From positions 144,228 through 208,227 of the forward strand of contig NZ_LMSB01000045.1 of the NCBI RefSeq assembly GCF_001428005.1: DNA of 64,000 nucleotides, in the 5' to 3' direction. The first letter of the stretch is position 1, and each line of letters begins with the position of its first letter. The notes under the pieces were generated by a model. That model saw nothing but the letters and a program-made list of their open reading frames with translations. It made no database searches and was not told the DNA's origin. Position numbers and translations under genes: made by a program. Of the stretch, positions 25,612-34,700 are shown piece by piece. The stretch is from Arthrobacter sp. Soil736. GTDB lineage: Bacteria; Actinomycetota; Actinomycetes; Actinomycetales; Micrococcaceae.

Positions 25612-26989
25612 CGGGAGTCCCTGCGCCGTTCCCATGGGCAGGGGCGCTGCCCTGCGCGAGCATGTCCGCCCACAGCTGCGGGAAGTCCGGCATGGTCTTC
25701 GCCGTCGTGGCGATGTCCTGCACTTCGATGCCGTGCACGGCCAGGCCGAGGATCGCACCCGCCGTGGCCATCCGGTGGTCCGCGTAGCTGTACACGACGC
25801 CGGCACGGAGGGGCGCGGGCCGGATGATGAGTCCGTCGGCTGTTTCTTCGGCGTCGCCGCCGAGCCGGTTGATTTCAGTGACCAGCGCCGCGAGCCTGTC
25901 CGTTTCGTGCCCGCGCAGGTGGGCGATGCCGCTCAGCCGCGAGGGGCCGGTGGCCAGCGCGCAGAGCGCGGCGACGGTGGGAGCGAGCTCGCTGGTTTCC
26001 GCGAAGTTGCCGCCCTTGATTTCACTGCCGCCGGTGACCGTGAGCGTTCCGGCCTCCAAAGTCACGGTTGCCCCCATGTCGCTGAGGATGCTCCGCCAGA
26101 GATCGCCCACCTGGGTGGTGTGTTCTGGCCAGTCCGGGATCCGGACGGTACCGCGCGACGCGAGGGCGGCGGCCAGGAAGGGCCCGGCGTTCGAGAGGTC
26201 CTGCTCGATTCTTTGATCGAAGGCGCGGATTGCCCCCGGGCTGACGATCCAGTGGTTCGGTGTGGAGTCGTCCACGGAGACGCCGACTCCGCGCAGCACG
26301 GCCACCGTCATGTTGATGTGGTCCAGGCTCGGCACGGCGCTTCCCGCATGCTCAAGGTGCAGTCCCTCGGTGAACCGTGCCCCGACGAGCAGCAGGGCCG
26401 AGACGAACTGGGAGGACGCGCTGGCATCAATGACGAGGTGTCCGCCGCGGACCTCGCCCGTGCCGGCAACACGGAACGGCAGGGAGGCGGGCATTCCGCC
26501 GGATTCACCGCTCACGGCGACGCCGAGCGCAACGAGGGCTTCGATGATGGTTCCCATCGGCCGTTCCCGGGCGTGGGGATCGCCGTCGAAAACGGTGGTG
26601 CCGCTCCGCAGGGCCGCCAGCGGCGGGACGAAGCGCATGACCGTGCCGGCCAGTCCGCAGTCGATGTCCGCTTCCTGGCCGCCGGAACGCGGCGGGATGG
26701 GCGTTACCTCGAGGTCCGGGCCGAAGGCGCCGTCGCCCGGCACCTCGCGGACGTCTGCGCCGAGTTGGCGCAGCGCCCCGATCATCAGGGCGGAATCACG
26801 GGAATGCAGCGGGGCCCGCAGCCGGCACGGACCGTCGGCCAGCGCGGCGAGCACGAGATACCTGTTGGTCAGGGACTTCGAACCGGGGACGCGGACAGTT
26901 GCGTCCACGGGCCGGTCCGCAAACGGCGCCGGCCAATGCGGCGTGACCCCGGTGTTTTCGTCGGGCACGCCCGTGATGGATCCTGTCAT
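25595..26989 (-). CDS. aroA: 3-phosphoshikimate 1-carboxyvinyltransferase (EPSP synthase)
   Basis: Sixth step of the shikimate pathway, joining shikimate-3-phosphate and phosphoenolpyruvate. At 464 residues it is slightly longer than the usual 430. The PEP/S3P-binding motif PGSKSLTNRYLVLAALA lies near residues 35-51, and CGLAGTVMRFVPPLAAL, ASASSQFVSALLL and the late LRGHETDRLAALVTEI are all present. The substrate-loop LAGT is a normal variant. It starts six bases after the doxX stop and overlaps rsgA. Confidence 0.96.
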   Translation of the reverse strand: MTGSITGVPDENTGVTPHWPAPFADRPVDATVRVPGSKSLTNRYLVLAALADGPCRLRAPLHSRDSALMIGALRQLGADVREVPGDGAFGPDLEVTPIPPRSGGQEADIDCGLAGTVMRFVPPLAALRSGTTVFDGDPHARERPMGTIIEALVALGVAVSGESGGMPASLPFRVAGTGEVRGGHLVIDASASSQFVSALLLVGARFTEGLHLEHAGSAVPSLDHINMTVAVLRGVGVSVDDSTPNHWIVSPGAIRAFDQRIEQDLSNAGPFLAAALASRGTVRIPDWPEHTTQVGDLWRSILSDMGATVTLEAGTLTVTGGSEIKGGNFAETSELAPTVAALCALATGPSRLSGIAHLRGHETDRLAALVTEINRLGGDAEETADGLIIRPAPLRAGVVYSYADHRMATAGAILGLAVHGIEVQDIATTAKTMPDFPQLWADMLAQGSAPAHGNGAGTPGGTQH

Positions 26990-26995
26990 TCCTGC

Positions 26996-27544
26996 TTATG
27001 CCCCCACTGCGTGGTCAACGGCCTTGCGAACTGCCTTATCCGCCTTGTGGAGCTTCTTGCCGGTGGTTTTGCGGGCGTCCGCAGCCAGGTGGCTTGCCGT
27101 CTTCCGGGCGTCGGCGGCGAGGTGCTCCGCGCGCCAGGCCAGGCTGGGCTTGCCGGCCGTGTCCACCGAGGCCAGCAGCACTCCGCCGGCGAGCGTGACG
27201 TTCTTCAGCAACTGGGTGCGGCGCGCGTCCCTGCCTTCCTTGCTGCTGATATCCGCGCTGCGCCATTCAACGTACGCGTTCAGCGCCGAGATAACCGCCA
27301 GGAGAGTCGCCGAAAACCGCGCGAACTTGCCGAGGGCGAAGAGGACGCCGGCACCCACCTGGGTCCCGCCGATGAGCCGCGCCAGGACCTTCTCGTCGGC
27401 CTGGAAGGGAAGGGTGTCAGCGGCACGGCGCAGGAGGGGTGACAACTGTTCCACAGTGTCGTCCGCATTCCTGAGCTTGTCCACGCCGGCGAGGACGAAA
27501 CTTGAGGCCAGCATCGGCCGGGCGAGAAAACGGACAAAGGACAT
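26996..27544 (-). CDS. DoxX-family membrane protein
   Basis: A 182-residue protein with the DoxX N-terminal signature (RFLARPMLASSFVLAGVDKLRN), about four membrane helices to residue 135 and an unusual basic tail in which HLAADARKT occurs nearly twice. DoxX proteins are linked with thiol and oxidative stress defence. The position divergent from the redox sigma factor gene fits that but proves nothing. AGGAGG precedes the ATG; the longer upstream frame is rejected. It heads the unit with aroA, rsgA and hisN. Confidence 0.88.
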   Translation of the reverse strand: MSFVRFLARPMLASSFVLAGVDKLRNADDTVEQLSPLLRRAADTLPFQADEKVLARLIGGTQVGAGVLFALGKFARFSATLLAVISALNAYVEWRSADISSKEGRDARRTQLLKNVTLAGGVLLASVDTAGKPSLAWRAEHLAADARKTASHLAADARKTTGKKLHKADKAVRKAVDHAVGA

Positions 27545-27611
27545 GAATTTCCTCCTGGATGGACGAGCCACGGTTTCTGCGGCGGAGTCGGTTCTAGTCT
27601 TGCACTTTTGT

Positions 27612-27637
27612 GGAATATTTGCCTGCCACGCGTCGTT
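27612..27637 (+). promoter_or_regulatory. SigR/SigH-type promoter upstream of sigH
   Basis: GGAAT (27612-27616), exactly 18 bases, then GTT (27635-27637) match the Streptomyces sigma-R consensus GGAAT-N18-GTT. Transcription would start near 27644 and run through both possible sigH starts. It is the expected positive autoregulatory promoter. Confidence 0.72.
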
Positions 27638-27787
27638 GTCGAATACAGGCCCGGAACAGCCTTTTCGGACAATGGTCCTGGGCGGTTGCCGGGATTGCAT
27701 CGTGACCGGGGCGTTGCCCCGGCCGGCCCTATCGCAGTTCCATGCACGCGGGCTGGCCTGCGGCCGCGGCGTGCCGGACACGTGGGT

Positions 27788-27808
27788 GCTTGATACGAGC
27801 TTGATACG
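27788..27808 (+). repeat. Tandem direct repeat before sigH
   Basis: GCTTGATACG occurs twice with an 11-base period (27788-27797 and 27799-27808), about one helical turn apart, downstream of the SigH-type promoter. This could be an activator site or chance duplication. Confidence 0.6.
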
Positions 27809-27853
27809 CGGGAACAGTCCTGTAGCGCGGGACAGTGGAGTGGAGATGGAGCT

Positions 27854-28060
27854 TTGACTTTGGTGAAGGATGCTGTGGGGCTGCGAAGTCCCTCCCTGCT
27901 GCGCCCCTTTGAGGCGGCGGAGCTCAAGTTTGAGGCGGCTGAGGTCAGGATGTTTGACGTCCCGGAGTTTGACGTGCCCGGGGCAGGGTCCGCCGGGGCG
28001 GTATCTGGCGGCGGGCGCGACTCAGGGCCGCTTCCGCGGATCACAGTAGACTTGAACGCA
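27854..28060 (+). other. Possible N-terminal extension of SigH from an upstream TTG start
   Basis: The sigH frame is open for 69 codons upstream of ATG 28061, starting at TTG 27854 behind GGAGATGGAG; a further in-frame ATG with GAGGTCAGG upstream lies near 27949. The encoded stretch contains two internal duplications (FEAAELKFEAAEV and FDVPEFDVPG). Streptomyces sigma-R has a comparable long isoform made from its autoregulated transcript. Confidence 0.5.
28047..28052 (+). promoter_or_regulatory. -10 element for a near-leaderless short sigH transcript
   Basis: TAGACT ends eight bases before ATG 28061, and no ribosome site is visible for that ATG. This would give a constitutive short form independent of the upstream SigH-type promoter. 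Confidence 0.4.
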
Positions 28061-28804
28061 ATGAGCACCGTTGATCCGGCCCTAGAGGCCACACAGGAGG
28101 AGGACGCCCGAGACGGCGCCCAGGTCATCACCACGTCGGCGGCCCGCGAGCAGGCACTTGAGCAGGCCGAGGAAATCGACGTCGCATCCGAGAGCCCTGA
28201 AGCCCGCCGGATCCGTTTTGAGCGCGACGCGATGCAATACGTTGACCAGCTGTATTCAGCGGCAATGCGGATGGCCAGGAACCCGGCAGACGCCGAGGAC
28301 CTGGTCCAGGAGGCCTACACTAAGGCGTTTTCGGCGTTTCACCAGTACAAACCGGGCACAAATCTGAAGGCCTGGCTGTACAGGATCCTGACAAATACAT
28401 ACATCAACCTCTACCGGAAGCGGCAGCGCGAGCCGCTGCAGTCGAATTCGGACACCATCGAGGACTGGCAGCTCGCCCGGGCCGAATCCCACACCTCCAG
28501 CGGACTCCGCTCGGCTGAGGCGGAGGCCCTGGACCACCTGCCTGATTCGGACGTCAAGCGGGCGCTGCAGGCCATCCCGGAGGAGTTCCGGCTCGCTGTC
28601 TACTTCGCCGACGTCGAGGGCTTCGCGTACAAGGAAATTTCAGACATCATGAACACGCCCATCGGCACTGTCATGTCCCGGTTGCACCGGGGCCGAAAGA
28701 TGCTGCGGGACATGTTGGCGGATTACGCCGCCGAACGGGGATTCAAAGCTGCTCCGGACACCAATGCGGCAGCGGAAAGCAACAATCAGGAGAACAGGAA
28801 ATGA
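28061..28804 (+). CDS. sigH: Redox-responsive ECF sigma factor SigH/SigR
   Basis: Directs transcription of thiol-stress genes when released from RsrA. The short form has 247 residues. Region 2 is seen in QYVDQLYSAAMRMARNPADAEDLVQEAYTKAFSAFHQYKPGTNLKAWLYRILTN, of which the core is DAEDLVQEAY. Region 4 is seen in IPEEFRLAVYFADVEGFAYKEI followed by GTVMSRLHRGRKML. The stop overlaps the anti-sigma gene (ATGA), so the two are made in fixed ratio. ATG 28061 is annotated, with an upstream TTG giving a 316-residue form as the alternative. Adjacent features suggest two promoters and two isoforms. Confidence 0.92.
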   Translation: MSTVDPALEATQEEDARDGAQVITTSAAREQALEQAEEIDVASESPEARRIRFERDAMQYVDQLYSAAMRMARNPADAEDLVQEAYTKAFSAFHQYKPGTNLKAWLYRILTNTYINLYRKRQREPLQSNSDTIEDWQLARAESHTSSGLRSAEAEALDHLPDSDVKRALQAIPEEFRLAVYFADVEGFAYKEISDIMNTPIGTVMSRLHRGRKMLRDMLADYAAERGFKAAPDTNAAAESNNQENRK

Positions 28805-29061
28805 GCGACTGCCAGGGATTGGGCGATTGCGACGACGCCCGGATGCAACGCATCTACGAGTACCTAGATGGAGCGCTGACCCGCGGTGACCTTGCGGAAA
28901 TCAAGCATCACCTGGACGAGTGTCCGGAATGCACGCAACAGTACGATCTCGAGTGCGTCATCCGGAACATGGTGAAGCGGTCCTGCACCGAAGCCGCGCC
29001 GGAGAACCTGAAGAACGCGATCCTGGACAGGATCCACAACATCCGGCCCGTGGACGCCTGA
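28801..29061 (+). CDS. rsrA: Anti-sigma factor RsrA (zinc-associated)
   Basis: An 86-residue zinc anti-sigma factor that binds SigH under reducing conditions and lets go when its cysteines form a disulfide. The ZAS motif HxxxCxxC is visible as HHLDECPEC (about residues 37-45). N-terminal cysteines (CQGLGDC) and further ones at CVIR and SCTEA are also present. Translation is coupled to sigH by a four-base overlap. A very long terminator follows. Confidence 0.93.
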   Translation: MSDCQGLGDCDDARMQRIYEYLDGALTRGDLAEIKHHLDECPECTQQYDLECVIRNMVKRSCTEAAPENLKNAILDRIHNIRPVDA

Positions 29062-29088
29062 GGTCGGTGCACGCCTGAGGCCGGGCCA

Positions 29089-29146
29089 AAGCTTAAACGA
29101 AGTGCCCCCGCAACCAGCAGGTTGCGGGGGCACTTCGTTTAAGCTT
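29089..29146. terminator. Perfect 27-bp hairpin between convergent rsrA and bS22
   Basis: A 27-base arm (29089-29115) starting AAGCTTAAACGAAG pairs without mismatch with 29120-29146 around an AGCA loop. AAACG/CGTTT and AAGCTT lie at the base, giving T-rich ends in both directions. It serves as a terminator for both strands and is unusually long. Confidence 0.85.
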
Positions 29147-29162
29147 CGGTTCTAGCCGTGGC

Positions 29163-29237
29163 TTAGGTGTTGGGGCGCTTCCCGTGGTTAGCGCCGCCAC
29201 GCTTACGGTCACGGCGTTTACGTGCACGCTTGCTCAT
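29163..29237 (-). CDS. 30S ribosomal protein bS22
   Basis: A 24-residue, extremely basic peptide (starts MSKRARKRRDRKRGG, ends KRPNT) identical in style to the actinobacterial ribosomal protein bS22 (AURKAIP1/COX24-like), which binds near the decoding centre. A perfect AAGGAGG lies six bases before the ATG. It is too short for normal gene finders. Confidence 0.9.
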   Translation of the reverse strand: MSKRARKRRDRKRGGANHGKRPNT

Positions 29238-29429
29238 AGCTGGCCTCCTTAATATCGGTACTCGAAAGAGCTGCCCTCAAGTCTCCCACATCGGTGGACG
29301 GGCCGCGAACCGGCTCCCGGTGCGCGGAACTGAAGGCGGATGTCCCTCCCGGCGTATGCGCTGACCGGGCCGCGGAAGCCGGCGTTTGGTGATCGGCGGA
29401 GGCAGGACCGTAGGAGCCCCAGATGACGT

Positions 29430-30050
29430 TCACGGCTCAGCCTTCAACGAATTCCTGATCGAAATGCGTGCCTGGTCAAGCACCGTCCGCACGGTCTCCA
29501 GCATGACGGGCGTCAGCGGCCGCGTGCTGGCCTGCGTCCGAAGTTCCACCCGCAGGTCATCCCGGAAGGCCTGGAGCAGCATCTCCGCCTCCTTGAGCAT
29601 GCGGTGTCCCTCCGGGGAGGACCGGGCAGTCGAGCCGGTGAAGTCGGCTGTCCTGGCAGCGGAGCGGGCAGCTTCTGCCGTGGCCGCCAGGTCCGCGCGC
29701 AGACCCCGCATGTTACTGCGGATGTCGGCCCGCAGGGCGTCCGCCAGCCGCCGGACAGACGCGGCGATGTCATTTTCCACGTTCGCGAGTTCGTCACGCC
29801 GGCTGTTCAGCTCGGCCAGGCCTGCCGCCGTGATGCGGTAGTTGGTGCGCCGGCCCTCCGCTTCCGTGGCAACGAGCCCCTCTTCCTCCAGTTTCCCGAG
29901 CCGTGGATAAATCGTGCCGGCGCTGGGGGAGTAGGTGCCGCCGAACCTTTCGCTCAAGGCTTTGATGAGCTCGTAGCCGTGCTTGGGCCCGGATTCCAGG
30001 AGCGCGAGGAGGTACAGGCGCAGCGCGCCGTGGGCAAAGACCGGGGGCAT
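29430..30050 (-). CDS. PadR-family transcriptional regulator
   Basis: A 206-residue repressor with the PadR winged helix (LRLYLLALLESGPKHGYELIKAL, then GTYSPSAGTIYPRLGKLEEEGLV) and a long C-terminal helical domain for dimerisation. It starts in the ATGA overlap with the DUF4097 gene, so both form one unit. The GATATATC-containing inverted repeat before DUF4097 is the likely operator, making this an autoregulated pair. The ligand is unknown. Confidence 0.9.
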   Translation of the reverse strand: MPPVFAHGALRLYLLALLESGPKHGYELIKALSERFGGTYSPSAGTIYPRLGKLEEEGLVATEAEGRRTNYRITAAGLAELNSRRDELANVENDIAASVRRLADALRADIRSNMRGLRADLAATAEAARSAARTADFTGSTARSSPEGHRMLKEAEMLLQAFRDDLRVELRTQASTRPLTPVMLETVRTVLDQARISIRNSLKAEP

Positions 30051-30877
30051 CAGAGCGGCGATTCTGCGTCGGCGGGAGCCTTGCCGTGGAAGATGGAGGT
30101 CTTGCCGGACACCGAATTGGTCCGCACCAGCATCAGCTTGGCATCCGGGCCGGCGATGGTCTGCACCTTGCCTCCTGGCAGTAAGTACTTCTGGTCATCG
30201 ATCACCACGGCACCGCTGGCAGATTTGGCCACGATGTCCACGCCTACGTCGCGGGGCAGCCTGATGGTGAGGTCGCCGGACACCGAGTTGGCACCGAAGT
30301 CGTGCGTGAAGCCCTGAAGGTCGAAGCTCATGTCGCCGCTGACGGTGTTGGCGCGGATGTTGCTGAAAAGGCCCGACGCCGTGACCTCGCCGGAGACGCT
30401 CTTTGCCGTCAGGACCCCGCGGTGGTTCCGGGCGATCACCTCGCCGCTGACGGTGTTCACATGGAGGTCACCTGAGGTGCCGTCCGACATGACGGAGCCG
30501 GACACGGTATTGAGTTTGGTGTGGCCGCTGATGCCGGACACAAGTCCGTCGCCGCTGACAGTGCCGGCTTCAACCTCGACGCCAGCCGGCACCCCGATGC
30601 TAATGACCACCGAATTGTTGCTGTTGTTGTTGACGGAGCCCATCAGGTTCTTGAACCAGCCCTGCGGGCCGTGCAGCTGGTGCCGGACCTCAAGGCGGCC
30701 ATCGGCGACGGTCACGGCCAGCGGGTCGCCGTGGACCTCGGAGACCTCGATGCGGGCCACGTCCTCGTCGTGGGTGACGATGTCAAACCGGCCGCGGACA
30801 ATGCCGAGCTTCAGCGACGAGACGCCGTCGACGTCGATGGTTTGGGGGCCGGTGACGGTCCACGAGTTCTCTGCCAT
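30050..30877 (-). CDS. DUF4097 repeat protein (putative beta-helix)
   Basis: A 275-residue protein with an N-terminal beta domain and, from about residue 105, repeated units containing VSG (NTVSGSVMSDG, NTVSGEVIARN, KSVSGEVTASG, NTVSGDMSFDL, NSVSGDLTIRL, KSASGAVVIDD, NSVSGKTSIFH). Such regular repeats suggest a beta-solenoid. No signal peptide or membrane helix is seen, so it is cytoplasmic or peripheral. The ATG has GGAGGAATC upstream. Function is unknown; DUF4097 genes are often next to PadR genes, as here. Confidence 0.85.
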   Translation of the reverse strand: MAENSWTVTGPQTIDVDGVSSLKLGIVRGRFDIVTHDEDVARIEVSEVHGDPLAVTVADGRLEVRHQLHGPQGWFKNLMGSVNNNSNNSVVISIGVPAGVEVEAGTVSGDGLVSGISGHTKLNTVSGSVMSDGTSGDLHVNTVSGEVIARNHRGVLTAKSVSGEVTASGLFSNIRANTVSGDMSFDLQGFTHDFGANSVSGDLTIRLPRDVGVDIVAKSASGAVVIDDQKYLLPGGKVQTIAGPDAKLMLVRTNSVSGKTSIFHGKAPADAESPL

Positions 30878-30887
30878 GATTCCTCCG

Positions 30888-30951
30888 CTTGCGATATATC
30901 GTGACTGTCAGATCACGATATATCGCAAGAAGCGGAAGATCAAGATATATC
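30888..30951. promoter_or_regulatory. PadR-type operator: 17-bp inverted repeat plus third box
   Basis: CTTGCGATATATCGTGA (30888-30904) and its exact reverse complement (30913-30929) are separated by eight bases. The octamer GATATATC at the heart of each arm occurs a third time at 30944-30951. The boxes are spaced 24 and 27 bases apart, and the first is 11 bases from the DUF4097 start codon. AT-rich palindromes of this form are typical PadR sites. Confidence 0.8.
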
Positions 30952-30966
30952 GCGAGTAGTTTTTGG

Positions 30967-31566
30967 CTACTCGGGCGCGTCCATCCCCAGCCACTGGAAC
31001 CAGCCGCGGTGCAGGACGAGCCATGCCATTAGCCCGTAGCCGGCCTGGCCCGGGGTGCCGCCGTTGGCCGCAAGGTCCTGGCGCCACTGCTCGTGGTTGA
31101 GCAGCGGCGAAAAGGTGTCCACGTAGAGGTGCTTGCGCCGCGTGGTGACGTCGGCGAAGGCCGTGTTCAGTTCCTCCAGCCGGCGGTTCTGCACCGGATC
31201 CAGGGTGGGCGGCGGCCCGACGACGAAGACTTCGAGCCGTTTCTGCGTGGCGGAATCGAGGATATTGGCCAGATTCAGCCTGCTCCGCGCCGTGGACAGC
31301 CCGAACTCTATGTCCCGCCCTGACAGCCCGATGACCAGGCGGTTCTCGTAAAGGTCGCTGAACCGACGGCCTGTTTCCTCCAGCCACCGCGCCGCGAGGC
31401 CTTCGGTGCCTTCCTGGGGGCAGGGAAGGGCATAGCTTTCAACCGTCAAGCCGTCCTGCGGAGTGCGGGCCAGCACGCGGCCCAGCCAGCCCAGGGCCCG
31501 GGGGTCCCCGAGTCCGGCCAGCAGCTCATCTCCAACAGCTGCAATGCGCAGCATCCTGTCTTCCAC
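30967..31566 (-). CDS. SGNH/GDSL-hydrolase-like protein lacking catalytic Ser
   Basis: A 199-residue protein with the SGNH fold order. In block I the usual GDSL is GDEL (serine replaced by glutamate). In block III the usual GGND/GxND is LSGRD (asparagine missing). The block V region VDTFSPLLNH keeps an Asp and a His. It begins at GTG 31566, which has GAGG at good spacing; ATG 31554 is an in-frame alternative. Either it is a non-enzymatic member or uses another mechanism. It stands alone between the PadR operator and kgd. Confidence 0.75.
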   Translation of the reverse strand: MEDRMLRIAAVGDELLAGLGDPRALGWLGRVLARTPQDGLTVESYALPCPQEGTEGLAARWLEETGRRFSDLYENRLVIGLSGRDIEFGLSTARSRLNLANILDSATQKRLEVFVVGPPPTLDPVQNRRLEELNTAFADVTTRRKHLYVDTFSPLLNHEQWRQDLAANGGTPGQAGYGLMAWLVLHRGWFQWLGMDAPE

Positions 31567-31689
31567 TACTACCTCTTCACCTATTTGGAGGGCGCGCCCC
31601 GGATACGGACCAATTCCGTACGGCGGTGCAATCCGCAGCCTGCGCCGGCGTCCTGCCTGTGTCCATTAACTCACGCCGATTAAACAGAA

Positions 31690-31729
31690 CTGCCCGGCTG
31701 AAACGGTATGTCACCGTCCGGCCGGGCAG
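31690..31729 (-). terminator. Terminator after kgd
   Basis: CTGCCCGGC pairs with GCCGGGCAG, enclosing a small nested hairpin (ACGGT/ACCGT). On the minus strand the structure is followed by TTCTGTTT. It lies nine bases after the kgd stop. Confidence 0.75.
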
Positions 31730-31737
31730 CTGCTCTG

Positions 31738-34700
31738 CTACTTACGCGCGAATGCCTGCTTCAGGAGTACATCCTGCTCGGCGGCGTGGCGCTTCATGGA
31801 GCCGGCAGCGGTTGATGCCGACGCCGGGCGGGAGACCAGGCGAACGTGGCGGTCCAGCGCCGCCGGGAGGTTCAGGCCCATGAACGGCCACGGACCCTGG
31901 TTCGCGGGTTCGTCCTGCGCCCACACCACTTCGGCGTTGGGGTACTTGGCCAGCTCGGCTTTGATTTCCTCCTGGGGCAGCGGGTACAGCTGCTCCACGC
32001 GGACGATCGCCGTCGTCGTGTCATCCGTCTTCTGCCGCGTGGACAGGAGGTCGTAGTAGAGGCGTCCCGAGACCAGGAGAACGCGTTCGACGGCGTCCGC
32101 CGGCAGCTGCTCATGGTCACCGATGACGGGCCTGAAGCCGCCGTTGGTGAAGTCCTCCACGGATGAAGCGGCAGCCCTGAGGCGCAGCAGCTGCTTCGGG
32201 GTGAAGATGATCAGCGGCTTGCGCGGACGGCTGTACGCCTGGCGGCGCAGGAGGTGGAAGTGCGATGCCGCGGTGGTGGGATTGGCCACGACCATGTTTT
32301 CCTCGGCACACAGCTGAAGGAAGCGTTCGATGCGTGCTGAGGTGTGGTCGGGTCCCTGGCCCTCGTGGCCGTGCGGCAGCATCAGGACGAGCGACGAACG
32401 CTGGCCCCACTTCTGCTCTGCGGACGAGATGAACTCATCGATGATGGTCTGTGCGCCGTTGACGAAGTCGCCGAACTGCGCCTCCCACAGCACCAGGGCA
32501 TCCGGGCGCTCCACCGAGTAGCCGTATTCGAAGCCCATGGCTGCGTATTCGGACAGCAGGGAGTCGTAGATCCACAGTTTGGCCTGGTCTTCCGAGAGGT
32601 GGCCCAAGGGAGTCCACTCGTTGCCCGTGGCGCGGTCGTGGAAGACTGCGTGGCGCTGCACGAAGGTGCCGCGGCGGGAGTCCTGGCCGGCGAGCCGGAC
32701 GGGGACACCCTCCATGACGAGCGAACCGAAGGCCGCAAGTTCGCCGAAGCCCCAGTCGATGCCGCCCTCGCGGGACATCTGCTCACGCTTCTCCAGCAGC
32801 TGCTTGAGCTTGGCGTGCACCGTGAAGCCCTCCGGAATGTCCAGGTGGGCCTTGCCGATGCGGGCCAGCGTGTCCGCTGAAATTGCGGTGGACGCCGGAG
32901 CGTTCGTGCCGGAGTCCGACTGCTGTGCCTGGGGCCGCTCGATGTCGGAGACGGCCGCGGAGTCAGCAGTGATGATCGGAATGGGCGAGGTCTGCGCCGC
33001 ATGGGTTTCGGCGAAGACACGCTCGAGGCGTTCCTGGTAGTCGCGGAGCAGCTGCTCTGCTTCTTCCTCGGTGATGTCGCCGCGGCCGATCAGCGATTCG
33101 GTGTAGAGCTTGCGGACGGAGCGCTTGGCCTCGATGAGGTTGTACATGAGCGGCTGCGTCATCGAGGGGTCGTCGCCCTCGTTGTGGCCGCGGCGCCGGT
33201 AGCAGACCATGTCGATGACAACGTCCTTGTGGAACCGCTGACGGAACTCATAGGCGAGCTGGCCGATGCGGACCACTGCTTCAGGATCGTCGCCGTTCAC
33301 GTGGAACACCGGAGCCTGGATCATCTTGGCGACGTCCGTGGAGTAGGTGGACGAACGCGAAGCCGACGGGGCGGTGGTGAAGCCGACCTGGTTGTTGACC
33401 ACGACGTGGATGGTGCCGCCCGTGCGGTAGCCCCGCAACTGGGAAAGGTTAAGCGTTTCGGCCACAACGCCCTGGCCCGCGAACGCTGCGTCACCGTGCA
33501 CCATGATGGGCAGCACGGGGAAGGCCTCGCCTTCGTCCAGGCGGTCCTGCTTGGCCCGCACGATGCCCTCCAGCACGGAGTCCACCGCCTCGAGGTGCGA
33601 AGGGTTGGCAGCCAGGTAGACCTTGGTCTCCTTGCCGCTGTCCGAAGTGAACGTGCCCTCGGTGCCCAGGTGGTACTTGACGTCGCCGGAACCCTGCACG
33701 GAGCGGGGATCCTGGGTGCCCTCGAATTCACGGAAGACCTGCGCGTAGGTCTTGCCCGCGATGTTGGTGAGCACGTTGAGGCGGCCGCGGTGGGCCATGC
33801 CAATGGCGACCTCGTCCAGACCGTCGTCGGCGGCGTCGGAGATGATGGCGTCAAGCAGCGGGATCAGGGACTCGCCGCCCTCAAGTGAGAAGCGTTTCTG
33901 GCCGACGAACTTGGTCTGCAGGAAGGTCTCGAACGCCTCTGCGGCGTTGAGCTTGGAGACGATCCGGAGCTGCTCTTCACGGCTCGGCTTGGAGTACGGG
34001 TGCTCCAGCTGGTCCTGGAACCACTTGCGCTCGGCCGGCTCCTGGATGTGCATGTACTCGATGCCCGTGGTGCGGCAGTAGGCGTCGCGGAGCACTCCGA
34101 GGATGTCGCGGAACGCCAGCATGGGCTTGCCGCCGAAGCCGCCGGTGGGCCATTCCCGGTCCAGGTCCCACAGCGTCAGGCCATAGGTGAGGACGTCGAG
34201 GTCAGGATGCTTGCGCTGGACGTACTCCAGCGGATCGGTGTCCGCCATGAGGTGGCCGCGCACGCGGTAGGAGTGGATCAGCTGCTGGATCCTGGCGACC
34301 TTGTTGATCTGGTCGGACGGGTCCACCTGAAGGTCCGGGCTCCAGCGCACAGGCTCGTAGGGGATGCGCAGGGACTCGAAGATCTCGTCGTAGAAGTCCT
34401 GGGCACCCAGGAGGAGCTGGTGGACCAGCTTGAGGAACTCGCCGCTGCCTGCACCCTGGATGACGCGGTGGTCATAGGTGGACGTCAGCGTGAGCACCTT
34501 GCTGATGGCGTTGTGCGCGATGATCTTCTCGCTGGCACCCTGGAATTCCGCGGGGTAGTCCAGTGCGCCGACGCCGATGATGGCGGCCTGGCCCTTGGAA
34601 AGGCGGGGAACGGAGTGAACCGTGCCGATGCCGCCTGGGTTGGTCAGGGACACGGTGGTGCCGGCGTGGTCGTCCGCCGTCAGCTTGCCGCTGCGGGCCC

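Larger units (their letters stand above)
27545..27853. other. Divergent doxX/sigH intergenic region
   Basis: A 309-base gap without a convincing gene. It holds the SigH-type promoter (27612-27637), a tandem direct repeat (27788-27808) and, on the minus strand, a TAGAAC -10-like element for doxX near 27590. Confidence 0.7.

Noticed and set aside
23665..25827. 720-codon plus-strand frame opposite hisN and rsgA
   Set aside because: The opposite strand encodes two well recognised enzymes; the frame is compositional.
27811..27837. GGAACA-N18-GTG as a second SigH-type promoter
   Set aside because: Weaker than the exact GGAAT-N18-GTT match at 27612-27637 and lacks the GTT.
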